A stretch of DNA of 64,000 nucleotides from Stappia sp. BW2 (GCF_008107695.1 NZ_VIRG01000052.1:1-64000); one strand, 5' to 3'; shown: positions 54,353-63,467, numbered from the stretch's first letter. Notes: generated from the letters alone by a model not told the origin. Translations and numbers: made by a program.

Positions 54353-54369
54353 AGGTATGAGATATAACA
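54353..54369 (+). promoter_or_regulatory. Second MarR-type operator, before the SDR gene
   Basis: AGGTAT-GAGAT-ATAACA matches the dyad AGTTAT-GAAGT-ATAACT at 51215-51231 in layout and in 13 of 17 positions. It covers a likely -10 (TATAAC, 54363-54368) and lies 32 bp before the SDR start. It probably allows one regulator to control transport and catabolic genes together. Confidence 0.6.
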
Positions 54370-54401
54370 ATGATGACTAAAACCAATTCAGAGGCTGTGC
54401 C

Positions 54402-55166
54402 ATGCTGATATCCGGACAAGCGGCGCTCATCACAGGGGGCGGCAGTGGACTTGGCGCTGCAACCGCACGCTATTTTGCAAGCCAGGGCGCGAAGGTCGCG
54501 ATCCTTGATTTCGACATCGACCGGGCCCGCACTGTTGCGGAAGACATTGGCGGGATTGCCGTCCAGGCCGATGTCGGCAGCGAAGCGGCAGTCGCTGCCG
54601 CGCTCGACGAAGCGACTGAGCTGCTTGGCATGACGCCCCGCATCATCGTCAACTGCGCCGGCGTCGGTTTTGCTGCCCGTATTGTCGGCCGGGAAGGCAA
54701 GCTGTCCTTCGATACCTTTGAAAAGACGCTGAAGGTCAATCTCTTCGGCACGTTCAACGTCATGAGCCATGCCGCCAGGCGCCTCATGGACGAGGAGCCG
54801 CTGGAAACCGGCGAACGCGGCGTGATTGTCAACACCGCATCTGTTGCCTTCGAGGACGGGCAGCTTGGCCAGGCCGCCTATTCGGCGTCCAAGGGGGGCA
54901 TCGCGGCCATGTGTCTGCCAGCGGCGCGGGAGTTCGCCCAGCACGGCATCCGCGTGATGACCATTGCGCCGGGCCTGTTCCGCACACCGATGATGGAAGG
55001 CCTGCCGGAAGAGGTCGCGGCCAAGATCACCGCCAACATTCCATTCCCGCCGCGCCTGGGTGAGCCGGAGGAATACGCCCTGCTTGCCGGTCACATCGTG
55101 ACCAACCCGTTCCTGAACGGCACGACCATCCGCCTGGATGGCGCCGTACGTCTGCCGCCGCGCTGA
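54402..55166 (+). CDS. SDR-family 3-hydroxyacyl-CoA dehydrogenase (HSD10-like)
   Basis: This is a 254-residue SDR of the HSD10 type. Features are Rossmann TGGGSGLGAATAR, NCAGVGFAARI, catalytic YSASKGGIAA, and PGLFRTPMMEGLPEEV near the C-terminus. In hydroxycinnamate gene clusters this position is taken by the dehydrogenase that oxidises the 3-hydroxy-3-arylpropionyl-CoA to the beta-keto form (as reported for Agrobacterium fabrum). It heads a unit with the crotonase and MarR genes. The substrate is inferred from context. Confidence 0.87.
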   Translation: MLISGQAALITGGGSGLGAATARYFASQGAKVAILDFDIDRARTVAEDIGGIAVQADVGSEAAVAAALDEATELLGMTPRIIVNCAGVGFAARIVGREGKLSFDTFEKTLKVNLFGTFNVMSHAARRLMDEEPLETGERGVIVNTASVAFEDGQLGQAAYSASKGGIAAMCLPAAREFAQHGIRVMTIAPGLFRTPMMEGLPEEVAAKITANIPFPPRLGEPEEYALLAGHIVTNPFLNGTTIRLDGAVRLPPR

Positions 55167-55176
55167 GGAGACCCCC

Positions 55177-55944
55177 ATGACAGAACCGATCCTGAAAATC
55201 GAGATTGCCGATAGCGTCGCGACCCTGACCATGAACCGTCCGGACAAGCGCAATGCCATGTGCGACGAGTTGCTGGCAGCCATCGACGGATTTTTCCTGG
55301 CCCCGCCTGCCGAGGTGAAGGCGGTGGTCATCACCGGCACGGCCGGGCATTTCTGCTCGGGCCTCGATCTTTCCGAGCACGTTGCCCGCGACGCGGAAGG
55401 CACCATGCGCCACTCGCGCGGCTGGCACCAGGTGATGGACCGGATCCAGTTCGGCGGTTTGCCGGTGGTCTCCGCCATGTTCGGGGCCGTCATTGGCGGC
55501 GGGCTGGAACTGGCCAGTGCCACCCATGTGCGTGTCGCCGAGCCGTCCGCCTTCTTCCAGTTGCCGGAAGGGCGCCGGGGCATCTTTGTCGGCGGTGGGG
55601 CCTCCGTGCGGGTCGGCCGTATTCTGGGGGCGGACCGGATGACCGAGATGATGCTGACCGGGCGCAAATACAGCGCGAGCGAAGGTCTTGCCCTTGGGCT
55701 TGCCCATTACACCGTCGAGGAGGGAGAGGCGTTGGCGAGAGCACAGGAGCTGGCTGCCCGGATCGCCTCCAATGCACCGCTCTCCAACTACATCATGATC
55801 CAGGCTCTGGCGCGGATTGAGGACATGTCCAAGACGGATGGTCTGTTCACCGAAAGCCTGTGCGCCGCCATCAGCCAAACCAGCCCGGATGCGCAGGAAG
55901 GCCTTGCCGCCTTCCTGGAAAAGCGCAATCCGACCTTCAGGTGA
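55177..55944 (+). CDS. Enoyl-CoA hydratase (crotonase family), hydroxycinnamoyl-CoA hydratase candidate
   Basis: This 255-residue crotonase has oxyanion-hole segments HFCSGLDLSEHV and AVIGGGLELA, and LPEGRRGIFVGGGASVRV with a conserved glutamate. It should hydrate feruloyl- or coumaroyl-CoA to the 3-hydroxy acyl-CoA. It might instead be a hydratase-lyase that yields vanillin, but the adjacent dehydrogenase and amidohydrolase favour the beta-oxidative route. The ATG at 55177 follows GAGGAG 10 bp after the SDR stop. Confidence 0.87.
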   Translation: MTEPILKIEIADSVATLTMNRPDKRNAMCDELLAAIDGFFLAPPAEVKAVVITGTAGHFCSGLDLSEHVARDAEGTMRHSRGWHQVMDRIQFGGLPVVSAMFGAVIGGGLELASATHVRVAEPSAFFQLPEGRRGIFVGGGASVRVGRILGADRMTEMMLTGRKYSASEGLALGLAHYTVEEGEALARAQELAARIASNAPLSNYIMIQALARIEDMSKTDGLFTESLCAAISQTSPDAQEGLAAFLEKRNPTFR

Positions 55945-55963
55945 CCTCATGAGGAAAACCGCG

Positions 55964-56434
55964 ATGGAACCGGAGACAGAGACCGGAGTTGTGAACGTCA
56001 GCGACAGGTCCCTTCGCTCGCTCTACGGCTATCAGATGAAGCGGACGTTCAACGTCATTCAGTCGGACCTGAGCCGTACCCTGAAGCCGTTCGACCTGCG
56101 CATGCTGACCTACACCGCCCTTGTCCTGATTGTCGACAATTCGGGCCTGCGCCAGTCGCAATTGGCCGAGGCCATGGATATCGAACGGCCCAACCTGGTG
56201 GTGATTGTCGATGAACTGGAGCGGCGGGACCTGATCATCCGCGACCGGCTGCCGAGCGACCGCAGGGCCTATGCCCTGAAGCCGACGCTTGCCGGACGGC
56301 GGCTTTGCGAAAAGGCGATGGCCGCGGTCCTGGCACACGAGAAGATGCTGCTGGCGGGCATCAGCCCGGATGCATTGAAGGGGGCCACCAAGGTGATGCA
56401 GATGATCGAAAGCAACCGCCAACGGGAAGACTGA
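55964..56434 (+). CDS. MarR-family regulator (HcaR/CouR-like)
   Basis: This is a 156-residue MarR protein with a winged helix (about 50-110; RQSQLAEAMDIERPNLVVIVDELERRDLI followed by the wing DRLPSDRRAYALKPT). Regulators of this family in hydroxycinnamate clusters repress the genes until a hydroxycinnamoyl-CoA binds. The twin operators at 51215 and 54353 are likely targets. The start may also be ATG 55949; 55964 has a GAGGA site 8 bp ahead. Confidence 0.88.
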   Translation: MEPETETGVVNVSDRSLRSLYGYQMKRTFNVIQSDLSRTLKPFDLRMLTYTALVLIVDNSGLRQSQLAEAMDIERPNLVVIVDELERRDLIIRDRLPSDRRAYALKPTLAGRRLCEKAMAAVLAHEKMLLAGISPDALKGATKVMQMIESNRQRED

Positions 56435-56459
56435 CAAGACGTTTCGGGAGGAGACGATC

Positions 56460-58274
56460 ATGAAGCGCACGAAAGAATTTTTGCGCCATTCGGTCGAGCG
56501 GGAAGACCGGCCGGATGGAACCATTTTGCTGCGGTCGACCTATCCGCTCGGCCCGGTGGCAGAGCGCACAGGCGACTGGCTGCATAAATGGGCCGAGGAG
56601 GCCCCGGAGCGGGTGTTCCTGGCCGAGCGCAGCGGAGCAGGCTGGCGGGAGGAGCGCTATGCCGGTGTTCTGGAAAAGGTGCGGGCGGTTGGCGCTGCGC
56701 TTCTGGCAAGGGGCATGGGAGCCGATACACCGATTCTGATCATGTCCGGCAACGGCGTCGATCACGGCATTCTTGCGCTTGCCGCGCAATACGTCGGGGT
56801 GCCGGTGGTGCCGGTGGCCGAGCAATATTCGCTCATCCACGGTGCCCATGGCCGGCTGCGCGAGGCGATCAACCTGATCAAGCCGAAAATGGCCTATGTG
56901 GTCGATGCCGACCAATATGGCGAAGCGTTGAACCTTGCAGAACTGGCACCGGTCGAGATCGTTGCCAGCAGGACAGGAAGCCGGAACGTCACTGCCTTCG
57001 AAGATCTTCTGAAGGGGGACGGCAGCGTTGATGTCGACGGCGCCTTTGCGGCTGTCACGCCGGATACGGTCGGCAAGATCCTGATGACCTCGGGTTCGAC
57101 CTCCAGCCCGAAGGGCGTTCTGACCACACACCGGATGATGTGCGTCAACCAGGTGCAGCTGGCTGACTCCCTGCCGTTCCTGCGCAAACGTCCGCCGGTG
57201 ATCGTTGACTGGCTGCCGTGGAACCACGTTTTTGGCGGCTCGCACAATTTCAACATGATGCTGGCCAATGGCGGCAGCTTCTATATCGACGACGGCAAGC
57301 CGGTGAAGGGCTTGTTCGAGCGCACGGTAGAGAACCTGAAGCTGAAGACCGGCACGCTGGTGTTCAACGTGCCGCTGGGGTTCGGCATGCTGCAGAAGGC
57401 GCTGGAGGCGGATGCGGATCTGCGCCGCCGCTTCTTCGAGGATCTGGACCTTGTCTTCTACGCCGGCGCGTCCCTGCCGCAGGAGGTCTGGTCCGGGTTC
57501 GAGCGCATGGCGATGGAGGTCAAGGGCGAGGTGCCGCTGATGACATCTTCCTGGGGGCTTACGGAAACCGCTCCCTCGGCCATGATGCAGCAGGAGCCGG
57601 CAGCGCATTCCGGCATCGTTGGTGTTCCGGTGAACGGGGTGACCGTCAAGCTGATCCCGGATGCGGACATGCGCTGCGAAGTCCGGGTGAAGGGCCCCAA
57701 CATCATGCCGGGCTACTTCAACGATCCGGAAAAGACGGCTGCCGCCTTCGATGACGAAGGCTTCTTCATCACCGGGGATGCAATGCTGTTCGTCGATCCG
57801 GCAGACCCGAACAAGGGCATGCGCTTCGATGGACGGATATCGGAAGACTTCAAGCTGCAGTCCGGCACATGGGTGCGGGCAGCGCAGCTCAAGATCGACA
57901 TGCTGTCCCGCCTCGCGCCGCTGGCCGCCGATCTGATCATCACCGGCGCCGACCGCAAGCAGATCGGCGTAATGATCTTCCCAAACATTGCGGAACTGAA
58001 ACGGGAAGGGTTCGACCTGCAGGATGACAGCGGCGCTTTTCACTGTGGGCTGTTGCAGGGGGAACTGCACCGGCGGCTCAGTGCCCGTGCCCGCGAAATC
58101 AGCGGCAGCTCGACGCTGGTGTCCCGCGCCATCGTTCTGTCCGAGCCGGCCTCCATGCCGGAAGGCGAAATGACCGCCAAGGGCAATCTGAACATCCGCA
58201 AGGTTCTGGCACGCCGCGAGCGGCTGCTGGAACGACTTTACACCGACGATGACCCGGCTGTGGTCACACTCTGA
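56460..58274 (+). CDS. fcs: Feruloyl-CoA synthetase (hydroxycinnamate-CoA ligase)
   Basis: This 604-residue AMP-forming acyl-CoA ligase has P-loop MTSGSTSSPKGVLTTHR, motif WGLTETAP, and GFFITGDAMLF with the adenosine-binding aspartate. A characteristic WLPWNHVFGGSHNFN block marks the Fcs-type ligases. It activates ferulate, p-coumarate or caffeate with ATP and CoA, the first step of the pathway. It lies 25 bp after the MarR gene. Confidence 0.92.
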   Translation: MKRTKEFLRHSVEREDRPDGTILLRSTYPLGPVAERTGDWLHKWAEEAPERVFLAERSGAGWREERYAGVLEKVRAVGAALLARGMGADTPILIMSGNGVDHGILALAAQYVGVPVVPVAEQYSLIHGAHGRLREAINLIKPKMAYVVDADQYGEALNLAELAPVEIVASRTGSRNVTAFEDLLKGDGSVDVDGAFAAVTPDTVGKILMTSGSTSSPKGVLTTHRMMCVNQVQLADSLPFLRKRPPVIVDWLPWNHVFGGSHNFNMMLANGGSFYIDDGKPVKGLFERTVENLKLKTGTLVFNVPLGFGMLQKALEADADLRRRFFEDLDLVFYAGASLPQEVWSGFERMAMEVKGEVPLMTSSWGLTETAPSAMMQQEPAAHSGIVGVPVNGVTVKLIPDADMRCEVRVKGPNIMPGYFNDPEKTAAAFDDEGFFITGDAMLFVDPADPNKGMRFDGRISEDFKLQSGTWVRAAQLKIDMLSRLAPLAADLIITGADRKQIGVMIFPNIAELKREGFDLQDDSGAFHCGLLQGELHRRLSARAREISGSSTLVSRAIVLSEPASMPEGEMTAKGNLNIRKVLARRERLLERLYTDDDPAVVTL

Positions 58275-58290
58275 TTGAGGAGCGCTTGAA

Positions 58291-59163
58291 ATGGTCGATA
58301 TCACCAAGGTTCGCGCCATCGACATCCATACCCATGCCGAAGAGCCCTGCGGCTGCCACTCGGACGATGGCTATGACGATCTGCAGGCGACGATGGCAAA
58401 ATACTTCCGCGCGCCGTGGAGCCATCCGCCGACCGTGCCGGAAACGGCGGCCCATTACCGCGAACAGAACATCGCGGCGGTGATCTTTCCGGTCGATGCC
58501 GAACGTGAGACCGGCTACCGTCGCTACAAGAACGAGGAAGTGGCGGAGCTTGCCGCCGAGAATGACGATGTGCTGATCCCCTTCGCTTCCATCGACCCTC
58601 ACAAGGGCAAGATGGGTGCGCGCGAGGCGCGCCGCCTGATGAAGGATTTCGGCATCAAGGGGTTCAAGTTCCACCCGACGATGCAGGGCTTTTATCCGAA
58701 CGACCGCATGGCCTACGAGCTTTATGAAGCGATTGCGGAAGAAGGCTCCATTGCGCTGTTCCACACCGGTCAGACCGGGGTCGGCAGCGGTATGCGCGCG
58801 GGCAACGGCATGCGCCTGAAATACTCCAACCCGATGTATATGGACGATGTCGCGGTCGACTTTCCCGACATGAAGATCATCCTCGCGCATCCTTCCTTCC
58901 CCTGGCAGGAAGAGGCTCTGGCGGTCGCTCAGCACAAGCCGAACGTCTATATCGATCTCTCCGGTTGGTCGCCGAAGTATTTCCCGGAAATCCTGGTGAA
59001 ATACTGCAATTCGATCCTGAAGAAGAAGGTGCTGTTCGGCTCCGACTGGCCGATGATCACTCCGGAGCGTTGGCTGGCGGATTTCGAGAAGATCGCCATC
59101 AAGGACGAACTGCGTCCGGACATCATCAAGGGCAATGCGGCAAGGCTGCTGGGGCTGGCATGA
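58291..59163 (+). CDS. Amidohydrolase-family protein (hydroxyphenyl-beta-ketoacyl-CoA hydrolase candidate)
   Basis: This is a 290-residue TIM-barrel amidohydrolase (COG2159 type). Metal-binding HTHAEE near the N-terminus, GFKFHPTMQGFYPND mid-protein, ILAHPSFPWQEEAL, and FGSDWPMITPERW with the catalytic aspartate are visible. Such a gene in the A. fabrum hydroxycinnamate cluster encodes the enzyme that cleaves the beta-keto acyl-CoA, releasing acetyl-CoA and the aromatic acid. The assignment here rests on gene context. It overlaps the DUF3237 gene by 4 bp. Confidence 0.85.
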   Translation: MVDITKVRAIDIHTHAEEPCGCHSDDGYDDLQATMAKYFRAPWSHPPTVPETAAHYREQNIAAVIFPVDAERETGYRRYKNEEVAELAAENDDVLIPFASIDPHKGKMGAREARRLMKDFGIKGFKFHPTMQGFYPNDRMAYELYEAIAEEGSIALFHTGQTGVGSGMRAGNGMRLKYSNPMYMDDVAVDFPDMKIILAHPSFPWQEEALAVAQHKPNVYIDLSGWSPKYFPEILVKYCNSILKKKVLFGSDWPMITPERWLADFEKIAIKDELRPDIIKGNAARLLGLA

Positions 59164-59615
59164 TCGCCCCGGACCTTACCCATTTCTGCGACCTCGAGGT
59201 CGAGCTGGGTCCTGTCCGGGAAATGGGCAAGGGCAGGGCGGGAACGCGGCGGATAATCCCGATCATCGGTGGCCGTGTGACCGGTCAGGTGTCCGGAACG
59301 GTGCTCGACATGGGCGCCGACTGGCAAACCATCCTTGATGACGGTTCGGCCGACATCGACACCCGCTATGCCTTTGAGACAGACGACGGCGCGGTGATCG
59401 AGATCATCAACAAGGGTGTGCGCCACGGTCCGCCGGACGTTCTGCAAGCTCTTACCCGGGGCAAGGATGTCGACCCGGCGCTCTATTACTTCCGCACGGT
59501 GGCGCGGCTGGAAACGGGAGACCCGCGTTACGAGTGGGTAAACCGTTCCCTGTTCCTCGGCACCGGCCGCCGCCTGGCGTCTGCCGTGCTGGTGTCGCTG
59601 TTTCGGGTGGAGTGA
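59160..59615 (+). CDS. DUF3237-family protein
   Basis: This is a 151-residue beta-barrel-like protein with DUF3237 blocks GPVREMGKGRAGTRRIIPI, GGRVTGQVSGTVLDMGADWQ and YFRTVARLETGDPRYEWVNR. Function is unknown. In hydroxycinnamate clusters such a small gene often accompanies the amidohydrolase, suggesting an accessory or thioesterase-like role, which is inference. It is translationally coupled to the amidohydrolase (ATGA). Confidence 0.85.
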   Translation: MIAPDLTHFCDLEVELGPVREMGKGRAGTRRIIPIIGGRVTGQVSGTVLDMGADWQTILDDGSADIDTRYAFETDDGAVIEIINKGVRHGPPDVLQALTRGKDVDPALYYFRTVARLETGDPRYEWVNRSLFLGTGRRLASAVLVSLFRVE

Positions 59616-59675
59616 GGGAGTGAATGATGTCCAAGGTCTCGCAAGTTCCCGGAACGAAGTTCTTGGCCACCTATC

Positions 59676-59784
59676 TCCTCATCCTGAGGAGGACCTTCAG
59701 GTCCGTCTCGAAGGATGGGCCACTTGCGCCAGAGTTTGCCGCCCATCCTTCGAGACGGGCTGGCGCCCTCCTCAGGATGAGGGG
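59676..59784. repeat. MITE-like palindromic repeat, copy 2
   Basis: This is a second copy of the element at 44242-44355, about 109 bp long, with the same arms (CTCATCCTGAGGA ... TCCTCAGGATGAG) and inner TCGAAGGATGGGC ... GCCCATCCTTCGA. It lies between DUF3237 and the acyl-CoA dehydrogenase, where it could act as a transcript-stabilising or terminating hairpin. Confidence 0.9.
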
Positions 59785-59834
59785 GAAATTGCAGCAACCG
59801 CTCGTATTGCCGATCCATTGAAAGCCTGTAGCCC

Positions 59835-61409
59835 ATGAAACCCTTTGCCGCACCGCTTGACGATATCCTGTTCTGCCTGACCCACATTGCCGGGGCGGGA
59901 GAACTACCGGACTTCGACGCAGACCTTGCCGCCGAGATAGGCGGCCACTTCGCCGCCTTCGCCGAGGGGCAACTGGCGCCCCTGAATGAGCCGGGCGACA
60001 GCCAGGGCTGCCGGCTGGAGGAGGGGCGGGTGCGGATGCCGGACGGGTTCCGCGAGGCCTATGCAGCCTATGCGGAGCAGGGCTGGCCGGGGCTGACAAT
60101 TCCGGAACAGCTTGGCGGGCAGGGGCTCGATGCCGGCGCGCTTGCGATCACGTCTGAAATCTTCACCGGTGCCAACCACAGTCTGCAGATGGTGACCAGC
60201 CTTGCGGCCGGGGCGGCCCGCACCCTGCTTGCCTTCGGAACGGAAGATCAGCAGGCACGGGTGATCCCCCAGTTTGCCTCCGGTGAAGCCTTGGCCACCA
60301 TGTGCCTGACCGAACCGGACGCCGGGTCGGACCTCTCCCGCATCCGCTGCCGCGCTGTGCAGGCGGACGACGGCTGGTCGATCAGCGGTGAGAAGATCTT
60401 CATTTCCGGCGGCGATCAGGACATGAGCGAAAAGATCTATCATCTGGTGCTGGCACGCACATCGGACGAGGGCGTGAAGGGGCTGTCGCTGTTTCTGTGC
60501 CCGTGTACCCGTACGGACGGCAGCCGGAATGCGGTGACTGTCACCCGCATTGAGGAAAAGATGGGTCTTCATGCCTCACCCACCTGCCAGCTTGCTTTTG
60601 ATGGGACCGCGGCCGAACTGATCGGCCGGGAAGGCGAGGGCCTGAAAGCGATGTTCACGATGATGAACCACGCCCGCGTGGATGTGGCCTTGCAAGGCGT
60701 GGCTCATGCCGCCCGCGCCGCGGATATTGCCAGCACCTATGCGGCGGAGCGCAAGCAGGGCCGGGATGCGGCGGGCAAGCCCGTGACACTGGATGGCCAT
60801 GCGGATGTCCGGCGCATGCTGGACGAGATCGACGCCCTGGCCCTTGGGGGCCGGGCCATCGCGCATCTGGCGCTGGTGACGGTCGAGGCTGGCGAGAACC
60901 GGGCGCTGGCGGAATTCCTGACCCCGATTGCGAAGACCTATTGCACACAGGCCGGAATGCAGGCGACGGAACTCGGCATGCAGGTGCTGGGCGGCTATGG
61001 CTATCTGAAGGAGTATTTCCTGGAACAGTGCTACCGGGATGTGCGGATTACCGCGATCTATGAAGGTGCCAACGCCATTCACGAACGGGCGCTGGTGACA
61101 CGCCTGCTGGCGGGCAAGGAAGGCAAGGCGTTTGAGGACTTCCTGCGTGCCGAATGCCAGCGCAATGATACGGCGTATCCGCAACTGGGCGAGGTCGCGT
61201 CCAACTGGTGCCAGGCCCGCGACCAGGTGCTGCAGAGCGAGGACGCGACGGCTTTTGCCCATGATTTCATGGAAGTGACGAGCGCTGCCCTCTTGAAAGT
61301 CCTGTGGGCACGTATGGCCGAAAAGGCGGACCACCATCCGGAGCCGGATCGGATCCGGCGTCTGGCGGAGAAAATGCTGGCGCGATCCGATCTGGCTCTG
61401 AGCGCCTGA
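59835..61409 (+). CDS. Acyl-CoA dehydrogenase
   Basis: This 524-residue flavoprotein is longer than the usual 380 residues. It has an ACAD N-terminal part (YAEQGWPGLTIPEQLGGQG), the FAD/substrate block MCLTEPDAGSDLS, and a glutamate in ITAIYEGANAIHERAL at the catalytic position, plus a roughly 120-residue C-terminal extension typical of the large ACADs. In related hydroxycinnamate loci an acyl-CoA dehydrogenase oxidises dihydroferuloyl- or phloretyl-CoA, admitting saturated side chains. This role is inferred. Confidence 0.9.
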   Translation: MKPFAAPLDDILFCLTHIAGAGELPDFDADLAAEIGGHFAAFAEGQLAPLNEPGDSQGCRLEEGRVRMPDGFREAYAAYAEQGWPGLTIPEQLGGQGLDAGALAITSEIFTGANHSLQMVTSLAAGAARTLLAFGTEDQQARVIPQFASGEALATMCLTEPDAGSDLSRIRCRAVQADDGWSISGEKIFISGGDQDMSEKIYHLVLARTSDEGVKGLSLFLCPCTRTDGSRNAVTVTRIEEKMGLHASPTCQLAFDGTAAELIGREGEGLKAMFTMMNHARVDVALQGVAHAARAADIASTYAAERKQGRDAAGKPVTLDGHADVRRMLDEIDALALGGRAIAHLALVTVEAGENRALAEFLTPIAKTYCTQAGMQATELGMQVLGGYGYLKEYFLEQCYRDVRITAIYEGANAIHERALVTRLLAGKEGKAFEDFLRAECQRNDTAYPQLGEVASNWCQARDQVLQSEDATAFAHDFMEVTSAALLKVLWARMAEKADHHPEPDRIRRLAEKMLARSDLALSA

Positions 61410-61638
61410 GCTTCCGGAAAACACAGGGACAGGGTTTCGGCAGTTACGCTGAATACGTTGCAGCGGGCCCTTCTTTCCGAGCGGTGGATATCTCCCTGCA
61501 AGGGGGAGGCTGGAGCAAGGTGCGGAAAGGGTGAGGTTGCCAGGAGGATCGCTTTCGAACCCCGGTCTTTTCTCGAAAGCTTTTCAATTTCTGCAGCTTC
61601 GCGCACAGTAGCCCAAACCGATCACGCCGGGACCTTTC

Positions 61639-62547
61639 ATGCATCCGCTCAATCTCGATCAGCTCAGGGCCTTTCTGGCCGTTGTCCGCCATGGCGGCGT
61701 CAACAAGGCGGCGGGCAGTTTGAACCTGACTCAGCCGGCGGTGACGACGCGGATCAAGCGGTTGGAAGAATCGCTGGGCACCGAGTTGTTCGAGCGTTCT
61801 CCCGGCAGGCTGAAGCTGACCAAGCGCGGCGAGCTGTTGCAGACCTTTGCCGAGCAGTTCGAGCGTCTGTCGGACAAGGTCGAGGAGACTGTGGTTTCCC
61901 GCGAGGGAATTGACCGGCATCTGCGCATTGGGGCCTCGGAAACCATTGCGCAGTGCTGGCTGCCGGATCTGGTGGCCGCGCTGCGGGCCGACTTTCCGAA
62001 CCTGATCGTGGAAATCAACGTCGATATCTCGGTGAACCTGCGCGCTGGGCTGCTCGACAGGGAAATAGACCTCGCGTTGCTGCTGGGGCCGATTTCCGAA
62101 TATTCCATCGACAATATCGAGCTGCCGGGCTTCGACCTCGGCTGGTATGTTGCAGCTGGCTGTCCGGTGGAGGCAGAGCGGGCCAAGGCGCTTTTGTTCG
62201 AAAAACCGGTGATCACCTATGCAAGGCACACGCGCCCTTACCGCGAGCTGAAAACGCTCTTGTTCGAACGGGTGGCCCCCGACGTGCAGATGTTCCCGTC
62301 GTCCTCGCTTTCGGCCTGTTTCCGACTGGTGGAAGCCGGGCTCGGGGTTGCGGCGTTGCCGAAGGCGCTTGCGCGGCCCTATGTGGAGGCCGGGAGCATC
62401 GTCGAGTTCGATCCGGGGTGGGTGCCGGACGCCCTGAGGTTCTCCGCGAGCTACCTTGGTGACCCGCGCAGCCACGTTGTGGCGACCGCGGCTCAAAAAG
62501 CGCTTGAGGTTGCCATGGCCTACTCAGCTTATAAAAATCCTTTATAA
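61639..62547 (+). CDS. LysR-family transcriptional regulator
   Basis: This 302-residue protein has an N-terminal LysR HTH (about 1-60; GGVNKAAGSLNLTQPAVTTRIKRLE) and a co-inducer-binding domain. It lies in the same direction as the hydro-lyase (74 bp to its GTG) and TRAP genes that follow and probably controls them. The 229-bp gap before it shows no gene. Confidence 0.92.
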   Translation: MHPLNLDQLRAFLAVVRHGGVNKAAGSLNLTQPAVTTRIKRLEESLGTELFERSPGRLKLTKRGELLQTFAEQFERLSDKVEETVVSREGIDRHLRIGASETIAQCWLPDLVAALRADFPNLIVEINVDISVNLRAGLLDREIDLALLLGPISEYSIDNIELPGFDLGWYVAAGCPVEAERAKALLFEKPVITYARHTRPYRELKTLLFERVAPDVQMFPSSSLSACFRLVEAGLGVAALPKALARPYVEAGSIVEFDPGWVPDALRFSASYLGDPRSHVVATAAQKALEVAMAYSAYKNPL

Positions 62548-62620
62548 GATCTGCTAAATTCATTCTATTTGAGTTTATATGTGCAATGCGGGAGCATTTC
62601 TCCAGTCAAGGAGAGCCCCG

Positions 62621-63442
62621 GTGTTGCAGTCTTATGAAGCCCTACGACAGGAAAGCATCGAAACACTTCGGGCGCAGATAAGGTCCGGCGACTATCGCTC
62701 GCACACGGCGGGGCTCGGCAAGAACCTTCTTCAGGCCAATCTGGCGATCATTCCGCAAGCCTATGCGCTGGATTTCATGCGCTTCTGCCAGCGCAACCCC
62801 AAGCCCTGTCCGCTGATCGGTGCCTCGGATACGGGAGATCCGATCCTGTCCACCCTGGGACATGACCTGGATATTCGCACTGACGTACCGGCCTACAACA
62901 TCTATCGCAGCGGACAGCTGGAAGGGTCCGTCACGGATATCAGCGCCCTGTGGTCTGATGATCTTGTTGCCTTTGCGTTGGGCTGTTCCTTTACCTTCGA
63001 ACATGCGCTGATCGAGGCGGGGATCGACCTCTGGCACATTTCCAGCAACGTGACCGTACCCATGTTCCGCTCGAACCTGGAAACGATACCGGCCGGTCCG
63101 TTTCAGGGACCAATGGTGGTGTCCATGCGGATGATCCCGGATGAGCGGGTGCGGGACGCGGTTGCCATTTCAGCCCGCTTTCCGCTGGCTCATGGTTCGC
63201 CTGTGCATGTCGGCGATCCCGCCGCCATCGGCATTTCTGATCTCGGCAAGCCGGACTGGGGCGATGCGGTGCCGGTGGAGGCCGGACACACGCCTGTCTT
63301 CTGGGCCTGCGGAGTGACGCCGCAGGCGATCATCCAGAACGCGGCCCTGCCGTTGCTGATTACCCATAAACCGGGACACATGCTGATCACCGACATCCCG
63401 GATGATGCTGTAATTCCAATCATAACAAAAAAGACGCTGTAA
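62621..63442 (+). CDS. Putative hydro-lyase, DUF1445/UPF0317 family
   Basis: This is a 273-residue protein of the D-glutamate cyclase-like/UPF0317 group, with blocks GLGKNLLQANLAIIP, FALGCSFTFEHALIEAG and the C-terminal PVEAGHTPVFWACGVTPQ. Members are annotated as hydro-lyases and some use D-glutamate; the reaction here is unknown. The GTG at 62621 is preferred over ATG 62579 because AAGGAG lies 7 bp upstream. It is followed by a TRAP binding-protein gene, so it may act on the imported acid. Confidence 0.8.
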   Translation: MLQSYEALRQESIETLRAQIRSGDYRSHTAGLGKNLLQANLAIIPQAYALDFMRFCQRNPKPCPLIGASDTGDPILSTLGHDLDIRTDVPAYNIYRSGQLEGSVTDISALWSDDLVAFALGCSFTFEHALIEAGIDLWHISSNVTVPMFRSNLETIPAGPFQGPMVVSMRMIPDERVRDAVAISARFPLAHGSPVHVGDPAAIGISDLGKPDWGDAVPVEAGHTPVFWACGVTPQAIIQNAALPLLITHKPGHMLITDIPDDAVIPIITKKTL

Positions 63443-63467
63443 GCTCGAACCTTCACGGAGTGGACAC

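Noticed and set aside
56361-58325. 654-codon open frame opposite the feruloyl-CoA synthetase
   Set aside because: The ligase frame has all AMP-binding motifs and a ribosome site; the opposite frame has none.
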